Shown: positions 52,185-62,245, counted from the stretch's first letter. The stretch: 64,000 bases of DNA from Candidatus Competibacteraceae bacterium (GCA_027492875.1 JAPUDV010000057.1:13766-77765), one strand, 5' to 3'. Program-made: numbers and translations. Notes: generated by a model from the sequence alone, not told the origin.

Positions 52185-53096
52185 TCAGCGCCCCGCGCGC
52201 CGCGCCAGCACTCGCGGGTTCTGGCCGGCCGCTACTTCCCGCCCATCGATGACGGCCTGCATGGTCGCGGATGTTCCGGTCTCCGTCTCCGCCGCGACGG
52301 TAATATGATAAACATTCGCGCGGCTTGGAGAAAAAAAGGATTGACCGTCACCGGATTGCAGCGGCGGCGGGGGCGATCCCTCGGTGGTGGCGCGCGCGCG
52401 CGCTTCCAAATAATCGACCACGGTCCGCTCGTCCAAACCCAGGGCTCGCAGCAATCGGGCGGGCGCCAGTTCCGGATTGACGCCGGAGTGGTAGGAAAAC
52501 ACCGTCCCCACATCGGCAATCCGTTCATACAATTCCCGCGTTATTCCCAGTACTTCCCCCAATTCCTCGACACTTTCGAAGGGCGCATTCTTGGGACCGG
52601 GCCGGCCAGCGGCACGGTAGTCACCGCTTTCGGCGCCATGCGGTAGCGGTTGGTCGTCCGGGTCGCGCCAGTCCTGGATGGCATCCGCCAAACGGTCCTG
52701 ATTCTGCGGATCGACGCCGGCCGCAGCCAGCAGGGCCTTGAGCAGTTCGGAGTTGGCGGTATTGAGATTCACCAAGCCGCCGGCATCCACCACCTGGATT
52801 CGCAGCCGACCGCCCCCAAAGGACCATTCGCGCAAGTCACCGTTTGGTGGCCACTGCTTTTGCGCTTCCGGATCCAATTGCCAGGCCAGCGCATAGGCGA
52901 TGCCAGCTTCGGCCAGAGCCCTGGCTTGTGCTCGCTCGACCGTGCCGGTCGCCAAGCGGGTCTCGACCCGCATGGAATAGGCAAAACTGCCGGCCATCAC
53001 CGCCAGTAGGGTCATGATCCACAATACGATGACCAACACCATGCCGCCTTCGCGAGCGCCGATCCACCCGACGCACCCTTCGTGACCGGCCGCCAT
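52185..53096 (-). CDS. gspK: Type II secretion minor pseudopilin GspK
   Basis: 303 residues; ATG 53096 shares one base with the gspJ stop (TGATG). The prepilin-like leader ends REGG, followed by MVLVIVLWIMTLLAVMAGS. The large globular domain has LAEAGIAYALAW, VNLNTANSELLKALL (helix-hairpin-helix) and a calcium-loop-rich middle (DWRDPDDQPLPHG). GspK lacks the Glu5 of other pseudopilins, as here, and caps the tip with GspI and GspJ. Confidence 0.92.
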   Translation of the reverse strand: MAAGHEGCVGWIGAREGGMVLVIVLWIMTLLAVMAGSFAYSMRVETRLATGTVERAQARALAEAGIAYALAWQLDPEAQKQWPPNGDLREWSFGGGRLRIQVVDAGGLVNLNTANSELLKALLAAAGVDPQNQDRLADAIQDWRDPDDQPLPHGAESGDYRAAGRPGPKNAPFESVEELGEVLGITRELYERIADVGTVFSYHSGVNPELAPARLLRALGLDERTVVDYLEARARATTEGSPPPPLQSGDGQSFFSPSRANVYHITVAAETETGTSATMQAVIDGREVAAGQNPRVLARRAGR

Positions 53097-53719
53097 CAGC
53101 GCGACCCCTCGACCAGCGCGACGACCAGATCGGGCCAAGGCTCGCCCCGAAGAGTCAGATTCAGCCGCGCCAGCAGCGGCCGACGCTCGGTGCTGGCCCA
53201 ATCGGCGCGCCAGCGCGGTGGCTCCCGATCATTGTCCCGTTCCGGGCCAAAATACGCCCACTCCACGGCGGATACCCCTTCCAGCAAAACGGTCTCCCGT
53301 TCTTCGCCCGCAGCCGGATCGCCCGGCAGGTACGGTCGCCAGTGCAGTTGCAACTGGCCGTTCGCCATGCCGATCCGCATCCGATATAGCCCGCCCAGCC
53401 CCAGCCGGGCCGGCATCGGCGCCACAAATTCGATCTCCTCCGACCGGCCGGCGAAGACCACGAAACGCTCCCTCCGGTCGTTGCTGGTCTGGTAAACGGT
53501 CATCGACTGCGCTAACTGGCGGCGCAAGAACTCTTCCACCGAGCGCAATCGGTTGGTGGCTTCGGCGCGCCGCTCGCCGCTGTCCCAACCGTTCAACCCC
53601 AACCGCAGGCCGCTGTACAGCACCACCAGCACCAAACCCATCAGGGTGATGGCGACCACCAGTTCCAGCAAGGTGAACCCCATCTGCCGGCGGTCCGCAC
53701 CGTGCGCTATCGCCTTCAC
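53096..53719 (-). CDS. gspJ: Type II secretion minor pseudopilin GspJ
   Basis: 207 residues from a GTG overlapping the gspI stop (GTGA). Leader ends RRQMG, then the prepilin motif FTLLELVVAITLMGLVLVVL. The globular part has RSVEEFLRRQLAQS and YRMRIGMANGQLQLHWRPY. It is part of the GspI-J-K tip complex of the pseudopilus; a prepilin peptidase for maturation is not in the window. Confidence 0.92.
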   Translation of the reverse strand: MKAIAHGADRRQMGFTLLELVVAITLMGLVLVVLYSGLRLGLNGWDSGERRAEATNRLRSVEEFLRRQLAQSMTVYQTSNDRRERFVVFAGRSEEIEFVAPMPARLGLGGLYRMRIGMANGQLQLHWRPYLPGDPAAGEERETVLLEGVSAVEWAYFGPERDNDREPPRWRADWASTERRPLLARLNLTLRGEPWPDLVVALVEGSR

Positions 53720-54129
53720 CGGCGTCCACCCGGCGGTTCGAGCGGCGCCAATCGTAAGGTCTCCAGCGCGACGGAACGCGTTTGCAGCAGACCCTTCCAG
53801 AATACCTCGACTCGAATCCGGTAAGCCTGGACCCGGGTTTTCTCGGGGTCCGGCATATTCTCGGTGTAGGCGTGGACCGTGCCGCGCCAGGAGAATTGGT
53901 CGTCGATCGGTCCATCGCGCGCGCCCTCGGTCAAAGGCGCTTCCCGGCCGATCGCGGCCAAGATCGATTCGGCGTACAAGGTCGCCCGGGTGTAGTCGGC
54001 GGCGACACCCGCGTTGCGCAGCCCGGTGGCGAAGATTTGTAGCAGCACCCCTAGCGAAATCGAGAGGATGGCGAAAGCGACCAGCACCTCCAGTAGCGAA
54101 AAGCCGTCCTGCCGCCGGTGTCGGTTCAC
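53716..54129 (-). CDS. gspI: Type II secretion minor pseudopilin GspI
   Basis: 137 residues from a GTG overlapping the gspH stop (GTGA). Leader ends RRQDG, followed by FSLLEVLVAFAILSISLGVL. A short globular domain (ATLYAESILAAIG, FSWRGTVHAYTE) matches GspI in length. It nucleates the tip complex with GspJ and GspK. Confidence 0.92.
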   Translation of the reverse strand: MNRHRRQDGFSLLEVLVAFAILSISLGVLLQIFATGLRNAGVAADYTRATLYAESILAAIGREAPLTEGARDGPIDDQFSWRGTVHAYTENMPDPEKTRVQAYRIRVEVFWKGLLQTRSVALETLRLAPLEPPGGRR

Positions 54130-54590
54130 GGTTGCGCGTCCTGCTCGACGACGGCGACGGCGCCGGTCAGCCAGTCCACGTTCACGCGATAAGCCAGTTT
54201 CGGACCGCTGACGGTGATGGAACCACCGGTGGAACCCCCATCCGGAAAGAAGCGGATGCTACCGGTGGCGCCGTCAAGCAACTCCGATTGAGCGGTGTGC
54301 AGCTTGAGCGCCACGCCGGCCGGCAACGCGATCTCGCGCGGGTCGCCGGTCACGCCGAAGCGGCGCCGCTCCAGATCGAGCGTCAGTACCGCCTCCCGCT
54401 GACGGGCAACCGCTTCATTGCGGGCATTGCGCAGGCCGGCGGCCAGTTGCCGCGCTGCGCCGCGCAGTTCGGTGGCGCCGCTCATGCCCGAGAGCAGCGG
54501 CGGCGCCAGCGCCACCAACAACACGCCGATCACCAACACGATCAGAATTTCCAGCAAAGTGAAACCGTGTTGCCCGGCCCGCACCGTCAT
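54126..54590 (-). CDS. gspH: Type II secretion minor pseudopilin GspH
   Basis: 154 residues from ATG 54590. Leader MTVRAGQHG, then FTLLEILIVLVIGVLLVALA. The GspH/FimT-like domain has RQLAAGLRNARNEAVARQRE and a beta-rich C-terminus (IRFFPDGGSTGGSITV). It joins the pseudopilus between the GspG stalk and the tip. A 23-bp gap separates it from gspG. Confidence 0.92.
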   Translation of the reverse strand: MTVRAGQHGFTLLEILIVLVIGVLLVALAPPLLSGMSGATELRGAARQLAAGLRNARNEAVARQREAVLTLDLERRRFGVTGDPREIALPAGVALKLHTAQSELLDGATGSIRFFPDGGSTGGSITVSGPKLAYRVNVDWLTGAVAVVEQDAQP

Positions 54591-54613
54591 ATCATCGTCG
54601 CGCTTGGATCTGC

Positions 54614-55048
54614 TTACTGCCAGCTCACCACATCCTGATTCTCGCCGTCGCCGCCCTCGGCGTTATCGGCCCCCAGCGCATACAAATCGAAGGCTCCACC
54701 GTGCTGGCCGGGCGAGCGATATTGATAGTCGTGCCCCCAGGGATCCTTGGGGACGAGGTTCTTACGCAGATAGGGACCGTTCCAGCGATTCGCGCCAGAG
54801 GGCTGCGCGACCAGCGCCGCCAGGCCTTCGGCGGTGGTGGGATAACGCCCCATGTCCAGGCGAAACGCATCCAGCGCGGTGCTGAAGTCCTCGATTTGCA
54901 GCTTGGCGGTCTTGGTGTTGGCGCCGCCCAGATATTTCATGACCTGCGGCCCGACCAGCCCGGCCAGCAAACCGAGAATCACCAGCACCACCAGCAGCTC
55001 AATCAGGGTAAAACCGCGCGAAAGAAAAAAATTATCTTGTCGTTTCAT
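54614..55048 (-). CDS. gspG: Type II secretion major pseudopilin GspG
   Basis: 144 residues from ATG 55048, giving a short leader ending FFLSRG; a TTG eight codons earlier is less likely. The prepilin motif FTLIELLVVLVILGLLAGLV precedes the long helix and GRYPTTAEGLAALV, then YLRKNLVPKDPWGHDYQY and the calcium-site tail (GADNAEGGDGENQDVVSW). It is the main subunit of the pseudopilus. The 30-bp gap to gspF is AT-rich. Confidence 0.95.
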   Translation of the reverse strand: MKRQDNFFLSRGFTLIELLVVLVILGLLAGLVGPQVMKYLGGANTKTAKLQIEDFSTALDAFRLDMGRYPTTAEGLAALVAQPSGANRWNGPYLRKNLVPKDPWGHDYQYRSPGQHGGAFDLYALGADNAEGGDGENQDVVSWQ

Positions 55049-55078
55049 CGAATCAGATATCCAAGGGATCAACCGGGT

Positions 55079-56299
55079 TCAAAAAGCCAGCTCGTTTAAA
55101 CTGAGGATCGCGACCAGGATGGACATAATGATGCCGGCGATGATCACGCCCAAGCCGAGAATCAAAGCCGGCTCCAGCAGGGTCAGCAGCCGCTTGACGG
55201 CGGTCTGCACCTCGCCATCGTAGGCATCGGCCACTTGCAGCAGCATCTCCTGCAACTGGCCGGTTTCCTCGCCGACCCGGATCATCTGCACCGCCAGCTT
55301 GGGGAAGCGGCTCGCCTCCAGCAGCGGATCGGCCAGCCCCCGGCCGGTCTTGACATGCTCGGCCACCTCGCCCAACGCGCCCGCCAACACCTGGTTGCTC
55401 AAGGTCTCGCGGGCGATGGCCAGGGCGTTCAACATCGACACACCGTTGCCGAGCAGGGTACCCAGGGTCCGCGACAGCCGCGCGGTCTCCACCTTGGCGA
55501 TCAAATCGCCAAACAGCGGCAGCCGCAGAAACCAGTTATCCCAGCGGGCGCGGCTCTCCGGCTGGCTCAACTGCTGGCGCGCAACCGCCGACAATAGCAC
55601 GAACAAGATCGCTCCCACCCACCAGTAGTAGCGGAACCCGTCACCGACGGCGATGACGATCTGAGTCGCCAGCGGCAGCGCCTTGCCGGCGTCGGCGAAC
55701 AAGCGCTGAAACTGCGGCACCACGAAAGTCAGCAGGATAATGACCGACAGCGCCGATACCGAAAGCAGGATGATCGGGTAAATCAGCGCCGAAGTTACCG
55801 TCTCCCGCAGCGCCTGCGATCGTTCCAGGAACTCGGTCAAGCGCTTCAGCACCACGTCCAGCGCCCCGCCCGCCTCGCCGGCGCGGACCATGTTCAGGTA
55901 GAAACGCGAAAACACGCCCTGCATCTCCAGGGCGTCGGCCAGGGACGAGCCACCACGCACTCTTTCCTGCACCCGCTCCATCACCGGCCTGGCCTGCGCA
56001 TCCTCGGTCACGCCGATTAGAATGGTCAGCGCCCGGTCCAGCGGCATGCCAGCGTGCAGCAAGCTGGCCAGTTGCTGGGTCAGCAGGGCGACAGCTTTGC
56101 GCGATAATGCCCGCCGCTTGCTGAACAACGGCTGACCGAAACCGCCGCGCAGGAACCCACCCTTGGCTTCGTTCACCGTCAGCGGCAGCAAACCCTGATC
56201 GCGCAGCCGCGCCACCGCCGCGTCCAAGGTCGCCGCGTCCAACTCGTCGCGCACCACCTCGCCCGCAGCATCCACCGCCTCGTAGCGATAGCGGGGCAT
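55079..56299 (-). CDS. gspF: Type II secretion inner-membrane platform protein GspF
   Basis: 406 residues, the standard length. The start MPRYRYEAVDAAGEVV lies 2 nt after the gspE stop. Two GspF domains are each followed by membrane helices: LLTQQLASLLHAGMPLDRAL, ALIYPIILLSVSALSVIILL, LSRTLGTLLGNGVSMLNAL, LLEPALILGLGVIIAGIIMS. It sits at the centre of the inner-membrane platform and contacts GspE. Confidence 0.95.
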   Translation of the reverse strand: MPRYRYEAVDAAGEVVRDELDAATLDAAVARLRDQGLLPLTVNEAKGGFLRGGFGQPLFSKRRALSRKAVALLTQQLASLLHAGMPLDRALTILIGVTEDAQARPVMERVQERVRGGSSLADALEMQGVFSRFYLNMVRAGEAGGALDVVLKRLTEFLERSQALRETVTSALIYPIILLSVSALSVIILLTFVVPQFQRLFADAGKALPLATQIVIAVGDGFRYYWWVGAILFVLLSAVARQQLSQPESRARWDNWFLRLPLFGDLIAKVETARLSRTLGTLLGNGVSMLNALAIARETLSNQVLAGALGEVAEHVKTGRGLADPLLEASRFPKLAVQMIRVGEETGQLQEMLLQVADAYDGEVQTAVKRLLTLLEPALILGLGVIIAGIIMSILVAILSLNELAF

Positions 56300-56301
56300 G
56301 G

Positions 56302-57999
56302 CTATGCCTCCTGCTCGTGCTGGCTGGTCACCCGAAGCACTTCCTCGATAGTGGTCAACCCAGCCACCGCCTTGCTCAGCCCATCTTCGTACATGGTGTC
56401 CATGCCTTCTTTCTGCGCCGCCGCCTGCAACTCGCCGGCATCGGCATGTTTGAGCACCATCCGGCGCAGCGGGTCGCTCATCATCAAGAATTCCATGATC
56501 GCCGCCCGCCCGCGATAGCCGGTGCCGCCGCACTGCTCGCAACCGACCGGTTTATATAAGGTGATATCGCGGGCATCGGTAAAGCGGCGCAGCCGCAACT
56601 CATCCGCCAGTTCCGGCAAGGCGGGATACGGCTGGCGACATTGGGTGCACAGCAGCCGCACCAGCCGCTGGGCCAAAATACCATTGATGGTCGAGGTCAG
56701 CAGATAATCCTCCACCCCCATGTCGAGAAGCCGGGTGATGCTACCGGCGGCATCGTTGGTGTGCAGGGTGGACAGCACCAGATGGCCGGTCAACGCCGAC
56801 TGCACGGCGATCCCGGCGGTTTCCACATCGCGCATCTCGCCGATCATGATCACGTCGGGATCCTGGCGGACGATGGCGCGCAAGGCGTTGGCAAAGGTCA
56901 GGTTGATCTGCGCCTTGACCTGGATCTGGTTGACGCCTTCCAGTTGATACTCCACTGGATCTTCAACCGTGAGGATCTTGCGCTCCGGGGTATTGATGGT
57001 CTGCAGGGCCGTGTAGAGGGTGGTAGTTTTTCCGCTACCGGTGGGACCGGTGACCAGGATGATGCCGTGCGGCTGGTGCAGCACGTCCAGGAAGCGCTTG
57101 AGCGTGCGCGCGCTAAAGCCCAGCTTGGCAAAATCCAGCACCACGCTGGCCTTGTCGAGGATACGCATCACCACGCTTTCGCCGTACAGGGTCGGCACGG
57201 TGGACACGCGCAGGTCGATTTCCTTGCCCTGCGCCCGCAGTTGAATCCGTCCGTCCTGCGGCAAACGCCGCTCGGCGATGTTCAGCTTAGCCATGATCTT
57301 GATGCGCGAAATCACCGCCGCCGACAGCCGCGACGGCGGCGATTCCACCTCGCGCAACACTCCGTCCACCCGATAGCGGATCTTGAGCCGGTTTTCGAAG
57401 GGTTCAATGTGAATGTCGGAGGCGCGCGACTCCACCGCTCGAGCGGTCATCAGGTTGACCAAGCGGATAACCGGCGCTTCGCTGGCTAAATCCTTGAGGT
57501 GCTGGATTTGCTCCTCATCGGTCAGGTTGTCGGCCAGACCGATGGAATCGACGATCTGGCCCATGGCCGAGCGCCCACTGCCGTACAGCCGCTCAAACGC
57601 CGTTTCCAATTCTGACGGAATCGCCACCCTCGGCAGGACAGCCTTACCGGTCGCCAGCCGCAGCGCCGCCAGCACGTAGTCATCGGTGGGGTTGGCCATC
57701 GCCACCGTCAACCCCTTCTCGTCCTCGAACAAGGGGATGGCCCGCGACTCTTTGAGAAAGCGCGCGGAAACCCCGCCGTTGGTCGCCGGAGTGTCGGGAT
57801 AGTCGGCGGGCTGCACCAGCGGCAGGTTCAATTGCGCGGACAGCGCCTCGACCAAATCGCGTTCCGACACCAAGCCCAGCTTGACCAGCAGCGAGTCCAG
57901 ATTCTCGCCGGTGCCGTCCTGCACGCGCCGGGCGCGCTGCAAGTCGGCATCGGCCAGCTTCTGGTGCGCGACCAGCAATTCGCCCAGATCAACTGGCAT
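56302..57999 (-). CDS. gspE: Type II secretion ATPase GspE
   Basis: 565 residues from ATG 57999, which overlaps the rmlD stop by 11 nt; a TTG nine bases earlier is possible. N1 domain (VDLGELLVAHQKLADAD), N2 region, then the ATPase core: Walker A GPTGSGKTT, Asp box DPVEYQLEGV, Walker B VIMIGEMRD, His box STLHTNDA. The zinc-binding CTQC...CEQC module is intact. It powers pseudopilus assembly from the cytoplasm. It is first in the T2SS operon, and its coupling to rmlD is unusual. Confidence 0.95.
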   Translation of the reverse strand: MPVDLGELLVAHQKLADADLQRARRVQDGTGENLDSLLVKLGLVSERDLVEALSAQLNLPLVQPADYPDTPATNGGVSARFLKESRAIPLFEDEKGLTVAMANPTDDYVLAALRLATGKAVLPRVAIPSELETAFERLYGSGRSAMGQIVDSIGLADNLTDEEQIQHLKDLASEAPVIRLVNLMTARAVESRASDIHIEPFENRLKIRYRVDGVLREVESPPSRLSAAVISRIKIMAKLNIAERRLPQDGRIQLRAQGKEIDLRVSTVPTLYGESVVMRILDKASVVLDFAKLGFSARTLKRFLDVLHQPHGIILVTGPTGSGKTTTLYTALQTINTPERKILTVEDPVEYQLEGVNQIQVKAQINLTFANALRAIVRQDPDVIMIGEMRDVETAGIAVQSALTGHLVLSTLHTNDAAGSITRLLDMGVEDYLLTSTINGILAQRLVRLLCTQCRQPYPALPELADELRLRRFTDARDITLYKPVGCEQCGGTGYRGRAAIMEFLMMSDPLRRMVLKHADAGELQAAAQKEGMDTMYEDGLSKAVAGLTTIEEVLRVTSQHEQEA

Positions 58000-58891
58000 A
58001 CAGAGCAAACAGCATGGCGGCCAGTCCTTCTTGCCACGAACACGGTCGGATGCCGAATCCGGCGGTCAGCCGGGCGCAGTCCAACATCGAATTAGCGGGT
58101 CGGGCGGCGGGGGTCGGATAATCGGTGGTGGCAATGGCGGTCACGGTTCGCACCGGCAGCGATTCGTGGACCCGCGCCTTCTCGATGATCGCGCTGGCAA
58201 AACCGTGCCAGGTGGTGGCCGGTTCGCCGCAATAATGATAGGTGCCCCAGCCGGCCCCGGTATCCCACATCGCCTTGGCATCCATCTCGGCGCTGCGTCC
58301 GGCCAGCACCAGCAAAGTATCGGCGATGTCGCCGGCGTAGGTCGGACAGCCGCACTGGTCGGCCACCACGCGCAATTCCTCGCGCTCCCGCGCCAGCCGC
58401 AGGATGGTCTTGACGAAGTTGTGGCCCCGAATCCCAAACACCCAGCTTACCCGCAGGATCAGATGCCGGGGCAACAGCCGGCGCACCGCCTCGTCACCCT
58501 CCCATTTGCTGCGACCGTACACACCCAGGGGCGAGGCCGGATCATCCTCGACATACGGGTCGGTCTTGCGGCCATCGAACACGTAATCGGTGGAGATATG
58601 CAGCAACGGGAGATGCAAGCGGGCACAGGCGGCGGCCAGATGCGCGGGGCCGTCACGGTTGACGGCGAACGCCAGGTCCGGCTCCTGCTCGGCCCGGTCC
58701 ACGGCGGTGTACGCCGCCGCGTTGATGACCACGGCCGCGCCGCTGGCTGTCAGCATCTGGTCCACCGCAACGGCATCGGTGATATCCAGCTCATCCTGAT
58801 CCCAGGCCAGCACCTCGTGACCGAACATGGGCGCGCGACGGGTCAGCTCCCAGCCGACCTGCCCCTTGGAACCGATGATCGCGATACGCAC
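57989..58891 (-). CDS. rmlD: dTDP-4-dehydrorhamnose reductase
   Basis: 300 residues from a GTG, 3 nt after the rmlC stop. An extended SDR: MRIAIIGSKGQVGWEL (NAD(P)H loop), INAAAYTAVDRAEQEP, HISTDYVFDG, YGRSKWEGD (YxxxK) and LRVSWVFG, the RmlD signature. It performs the last step of dTDP-L-rhamnose synthesis. rmlB is not in the window, so the 4,6-dehydratase must be encoded elsewhere. Confidence 0.95.
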   Translation of the reverse strand: MRIAIIGSKGQVGWELTRRAPMFGHEVLAWDQDELDITDAVAVDQMLTASGAAVVINAAAYTAVDRAEQEPDLAFAVNRDGPAHLAAACARLHLPLLHISTDYVFDGRKTDPYVEDDPASPLGVYGRSKWEGDEAVRRLLPRHLILRVSWVFGIRGHNFVKTILRLAREREELRVVADQCGCPTYAGDIADTLLVLAGRSAEMDAKAMWDTGAGWGTYHYCGEPATTWHGFASAIIEKARVHESLPVRTVTAIATTDYPTPAARPANSMLDCARLTAGFGIRPCSWQEGLAAMLFALYAS

Positions 58892-58894
58892 GGC

Positions 58895-59455
58895 TCAGAC
58901 CTCGTAAACCGGCAGGTCTTCGGGACGCTGCGCGGCCAACAGCAGGTTACGCTGGTCCTTGGCCGACAGCGCAATTCCTTCCCGCAGGGGCCAGGCGATA
59001 CCGATCTCGGGATCGTCCCAGGCGATGCCGCGCTCCGAGGATGGATGGTAGTAATCGGTGCATTTGTAGAAGAAATCCGCTTCCTCCGATAGCACGCAGA
59101 ACCCGTGAGCGAATCCGGGTGGAATGTAGAGCTGACGGTGGTCCACATCGTCCAGCACGCAACCGTACCAGCGGCCAAAATCCGGCGAACCCCGGCGAAT
59201 GTCCACCGCCACGTCGAACACCGCACCGCGCGTCACCCACACCAGCTTACCCTGCGGCTGCACCAATTGATAATGCAGACCGCGCAACACGCCCCGGCGC
59301 GAACGGGACTGGTTGTCCTGGACGAAACGCTCCGGCATGCCGGCCTCGCGATAGCGCGCCGCCTGCCAGATTTCCATGAAGAAGCCGCGCGCGTCGCCGA
59401 ACGCCTTCGGCTCCAGCAGCAACACGCCGGGCAGTTCCGTCGCGATCACGTTCAT
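58895..59455 (-). CDS. rmlC: dTDP-4-dehydrorhamnose 3,5-epimerase
   Basis: 186 residues from an ATG overlapping the rmlA stop (ATGA), with GGAGGAG upstream. Cupin fold: [40 protein letters not shown] (the catalytic His), [34 protein letters not shown]. It epimerises C3 and C5 of dTDP-4-keto-6-deoxyglucose before RmlD reduction. Confidence 0.96.
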   Translation of the reverse strand: MNVIATELPGVLLLEPKAFGDARGFFMEIWQAARYREAGMPERFVQDNQSRSRRGVLRGLHYQLVQPQGKLVWVTRGAVFDVAVDIRRGSPDFGRWYGCVLDDVDHRQLYIPPGFAHGFCVLSEEADFFYKCTDYYHPSSERGIAWDDPEIGIAWPLREGIALSAKDQRNLLLAAQRPEDLPVYEV

Positions 59456-60336
59456 CGCATACTCCTCCGTTCCAGCAGTTCCAGCAGATACTGGCCATAG
59501 CCGTTCTTGGCTAGCGGCGCCGCCAGCCGGGCCAGTTGTCCGTCATCGATGAACCCCATCCGCCAGGCAATTTCCTCCAGGCAGGCGATTTTCAGACCCT
59601 GGCGCTGCTCGACCACCTGCATGAAGTTGGCCGCCGCCAGCAGGGATTCGTGGGTACCGGTATCCAGCCAGGCGTAACCGCGCCCCAGCAATTCGACGTT
59701 CAGTGCATCCCGCTCCAGATAGACCTTGTTGACATCGGTGATTTCCAGTTCGCCGCGCGCCGAGGGGCGAATGTTTCGAGCGATCTCCACCACTTCGTTA
59801 TCGTAGAAATACAAGCCGGTGACCGCATAGTTGGATTTGGGTTGCCGGGGTTTTTCCTGAATGTCCACCGCTCGGCCCCGGGCGTCGAAGCTCACCACGC
59901 CGTAGCGCTCCGGGTCGCGCACGTAATAGCCGAACACCGTGGCGCCCTGCTCGCGGGCGGTGGCTCGACGCAACACCGCCGACAGGCCCTGGCCGTAATA
60001 AATGTTGTCGCCGAGGATCAGACAAGCGGGATCGCCGCCGATGAAGTCCTCGCCGATCAAAAACGCCTGCGCCAACCCGTCGGGACTGGGCTGCGCGGCG
60101 TAATGGAACGTGATGCCCCACTGGCGGCCATCGCCGAGTAGCGTCTGATAGGCGTCCTGATCGCGCGGCGTGGTGATCACCAGGATGTCGCGGATCTCCG
60201 CCAGCATCAGCGTGGCGATCGGATAGTAGATCATCGGCTTGTCGTAAACCGGCATGAGCTGCTTGCTGACCGAAACCGTCAGCGGGTGCAGCCGGGTACC
60301 GGAACCACCGGCGAGAATGATGCCCTTGTATGCCAT
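59452..60336 (-). CDS. rmlA: Glucose-1-phosphate thymidylyltransferase
   Basis: 294 residues. Nucleotidyltransferase motifs: [58 protein letters not shown] and [16 protein letters not shown]. It makes dTDP-glucose, the first step of dTDP-rhamnose synthesis, and is the first gene of the rmlA-rmlC-rmlD-gsp series. The 73-bp leader after glmS contains a 17-bp direct repeat; no clear promoter was found there. Confidence 0.96.
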   Translation of the reverse strand: MAYKGIILAGGSGTRLHPLTVSVSKQLMPVYDKPMIYYPIATLMLAEIRDILVITTPRDQDAYQTLLGDGRQWGITFHYAAQPSPDGLAQAFLIGEDFIGGDPACLILGDNIYYGQGLSAVLRRATAREQGATVFGYYVRDPERYGVVSFDARGRAVDIQEKPRQPKSNYAVTGLYFYDNEVVEIARNIRPSARGELEITDVNKVYLERDALNVELLGRGYAWLDTGTHESLLAAANFMQVVEQRQGLKIACLEEIAWRMGFIDDGQLARLAAPLAKNGYGQYLLELLERRSMR

Positions 60337-60376
60337 CTGTTTGTTCTTAATCTAGTGAGAACGGTAGCTGTTCATG

Positions 60377-60410
60377 TAACTGGGAAGTGCCCTTAACTGG
60401 GAAGTGCCCT
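60377..60410. repeat. 17-bp direct tandem repeat at the end of glmS
   Basis: Two perfect copies of TAACTGGGAAGTGCCCT, 60,377-60,393 and 60,394-60,410. The second copy ends on the last base of the glmS stop codon, so the duplication sits between glmS and rmlA. Confidence 0.9.
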
Positions 60411-62245
60411 TACTCGACCGTCACCGACTTGGCCAGATTGCGCGGCTGGTCCACGTCGGTGCCCTTGAGCACCGCCGCGTGATAGGCCAGCAGTTGCAAC
60501 GGCACGGCGAATACGATGGGAGCGATGGACTCGGGCACCGCGCCCAGCGACAGCACATGCGTGCTGACGCCGCTGAGATGGGTATCCACCTCGCGGTCGG
60601 CGAACAGGAACAACTCGCCGCCGCGCGCGCGTACTTCCTGCAAGTTGGAGAGCACTTTCTCCAGCAGGTCGTCCTTGGGCAACACGCAGACCACCGGCAT
60701 GTCGGCGTCCACCAGCGCCAGCGGCCCGTGCTTGAGCTCGCCGGCCGGATAGGCCTCGGCATGGATGTAGGAAATTTCCTTGAGCTTGAGCGCGCCTTCC
60801 ATGGCGATCGGATACTGTGGGCCGCGCCCCAGAAACAGGGCGTGGTGCTTCTCGGCGAAATGTTCGGCCAGTCGCTCGATGGCGCCATCCAGCAACAGAG
60901 CTTCCTCCAGTGCCCGCGGCAGCCGTTCCAGATCGCGCACCAGCGCCGCCTCGGCGTGTTCGCTTAGACCGCGCCGCCGGCCCAGCATCAAGGCGAGCAG
61001 GCGCAGCGCCACCAGTTGCGTCGTAAACGCCTTGGTGGACGCCACGCCGATTTCCCGCCCGGCCCGGGTCAGCAGGATTAGTGCCGACTCCCGCACCAGC
61101 GAGCTTTCGGCGACGTTACAGATGGCCAGCGTAGACAGATAGCCGCGCTCCCGAGCCGCACGCAGCGCCGCCAAGGTATCGGCGGTTTCGCCGGACTGGG
61201 AGACGCTGACGAACAGGGTGCCCGGCGGCGTCACTCCCCGGCGGTAGCGGTACTCGCTGGCCACTTCGACCGCGCAGGGCACACCCAGATTTTCCAGCCA
61301 GTAACGGGCCACCAACCCGGCATGGTAGCTGGTGCCGCAGGCGATGATGTGCACCCCCTGGACCCGATCGAACAAGGTCGCCGCCTCTGGTCCGAAACCG
61401 TCGTCCAGCAATCGGCCCTGATGGATGCGTCCTTCGAGAGTTTCGGCGACCACCGCCGGCTGCTCGAAAATTTCCTTGAGCATGAAATGGCGGTAACCGC
61501 CTTTGCCGACCGCGCCGGTCATTTGCCCCGAATAGGACAGCGGCCGTTCCACCACCTGCCCTTCCCGATCATAAAGGGTGAAGGATTCCCGCCGCACGTC
61601 GGCAACGTCGCCTTCCTCCAGGAACACGAAGGTTTGGGTCACCGGCGCCAGCGCGAACACGTCCGAGGCGATGAAATGCTCCTCGATGCCGATGCCCAGC
61701 ACCAGCGGGCTGCCGGCTCGCGCCGCGATCAGCCGTTCCGGATCGTCGCGACAGAGCACCCCAAGACTGTAGGCGCCGGTCAGCCGAGCCACGGCTTGCC
61801 GCACCGCCGCCAGCAAATCGCCGGTTTCCCGCATCCGCCGGTCGATCAGATGGGCGACCACTTCGGTATCGGTCTCGGATTCAAAGCGATAGCCCGCAGC
61901 GATCAATTCCTCCTTGAGTTCCCGATAGTTTTCGATGATGCCGTTGTGCACCACCGCCACCGAGTCGTTGCTGACATGGGGGTGCGCGTTGCGCTCGCAG
62001 GGCTCGCCGTGGGTGGCCCAGCGAGTATGGGCGATGCCCAGCGGACCGCGCACCGGCTTCTGTCGCAGCCGCTCCGCCAGCACCTGCACCTTGCCGACCG
62101 TGCGGGTCAGGTGCAGGCGCTGGTCGCGGTGATCCAGGGTAACAATCCCCGCCGAATCGTAGCCGCGATATTCCAGCCGCCGCAAACCTTCAAGCAGGAT
62201 GGGGGTCACGTTGCGTTCGGCGATGGCGCCCACGATTCCGCACAT
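60410..62245 (-). CDS. glmS: Glutamine--fructose-6-phosphate aminotransferase
   Basis: 611 residues, full length. The N-terminal glutaminase begins [13 protein letters not shown] with catalytic Cys2, then [22 protein letters not shown] and [10 protein letters not shown]. Two SIS isomerase domains follow ([42 protein letters not shown]), and the C-terminus is [13 protein letters not shown]. It produces glucosamine-6-phosphate, the entry to UDP-GlcNAc, which feeds peptidoglycan, LPS and possibly the GT41 enzymes here. Its position before rmlA suggests a nucleotide-sugar supply cluster. Confidence 0.97.
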   Translation of the reverse strand: MCGIVGAIAERNVTPILLEGLRRLEYRGYDSAGIVTLDHRDQRLHLTRTVGKVQVLAERLRQKPVRGPLGIAHTRWATHGEPCERNAHPHVSNDSVAVVHNGIIENYRELKEELIAAGYRFESETDTEVVAHLIDRRMRETGDLLAAVRQAVARLTGAYSLGVLCRDDPERLIAARAGSPLVLGIGIEEHFIASDVFALAPVTQTFVFLEEGDVADVRRESFTLYDREGQVVERPLSYSGQMTGAVGKGGYRHFMLKEIFEQPAVVAETLEGRIHQGRLLDDGFGPEAATLFDRVQGVHIIACGTSYHAGLVARYWLENLGVPCAVEVASEYRYRRGVTPPGTLFVSVSQSGETADTLAALRAARERGYLSTLAICNVAESSLVRESALILLTRAGREIGVASTKAFTTQLVALRLLALMLGRRRGLSEHAEAALVRDLERLPRALEEALLLDGAIERLAEHFAEKHHALFLGRGPQYPIAMEGALKLKEISYIHAEAYPAGELKHGPLALVDADMPVVCVLPKDDLLEKVLSNLQEVRARGGELFLFADREVDTHLSGVSTHVLSLGAVPESIAPIVFAVPLQLLAYHAAVLKGTDVDQPRNLAKSVTVE

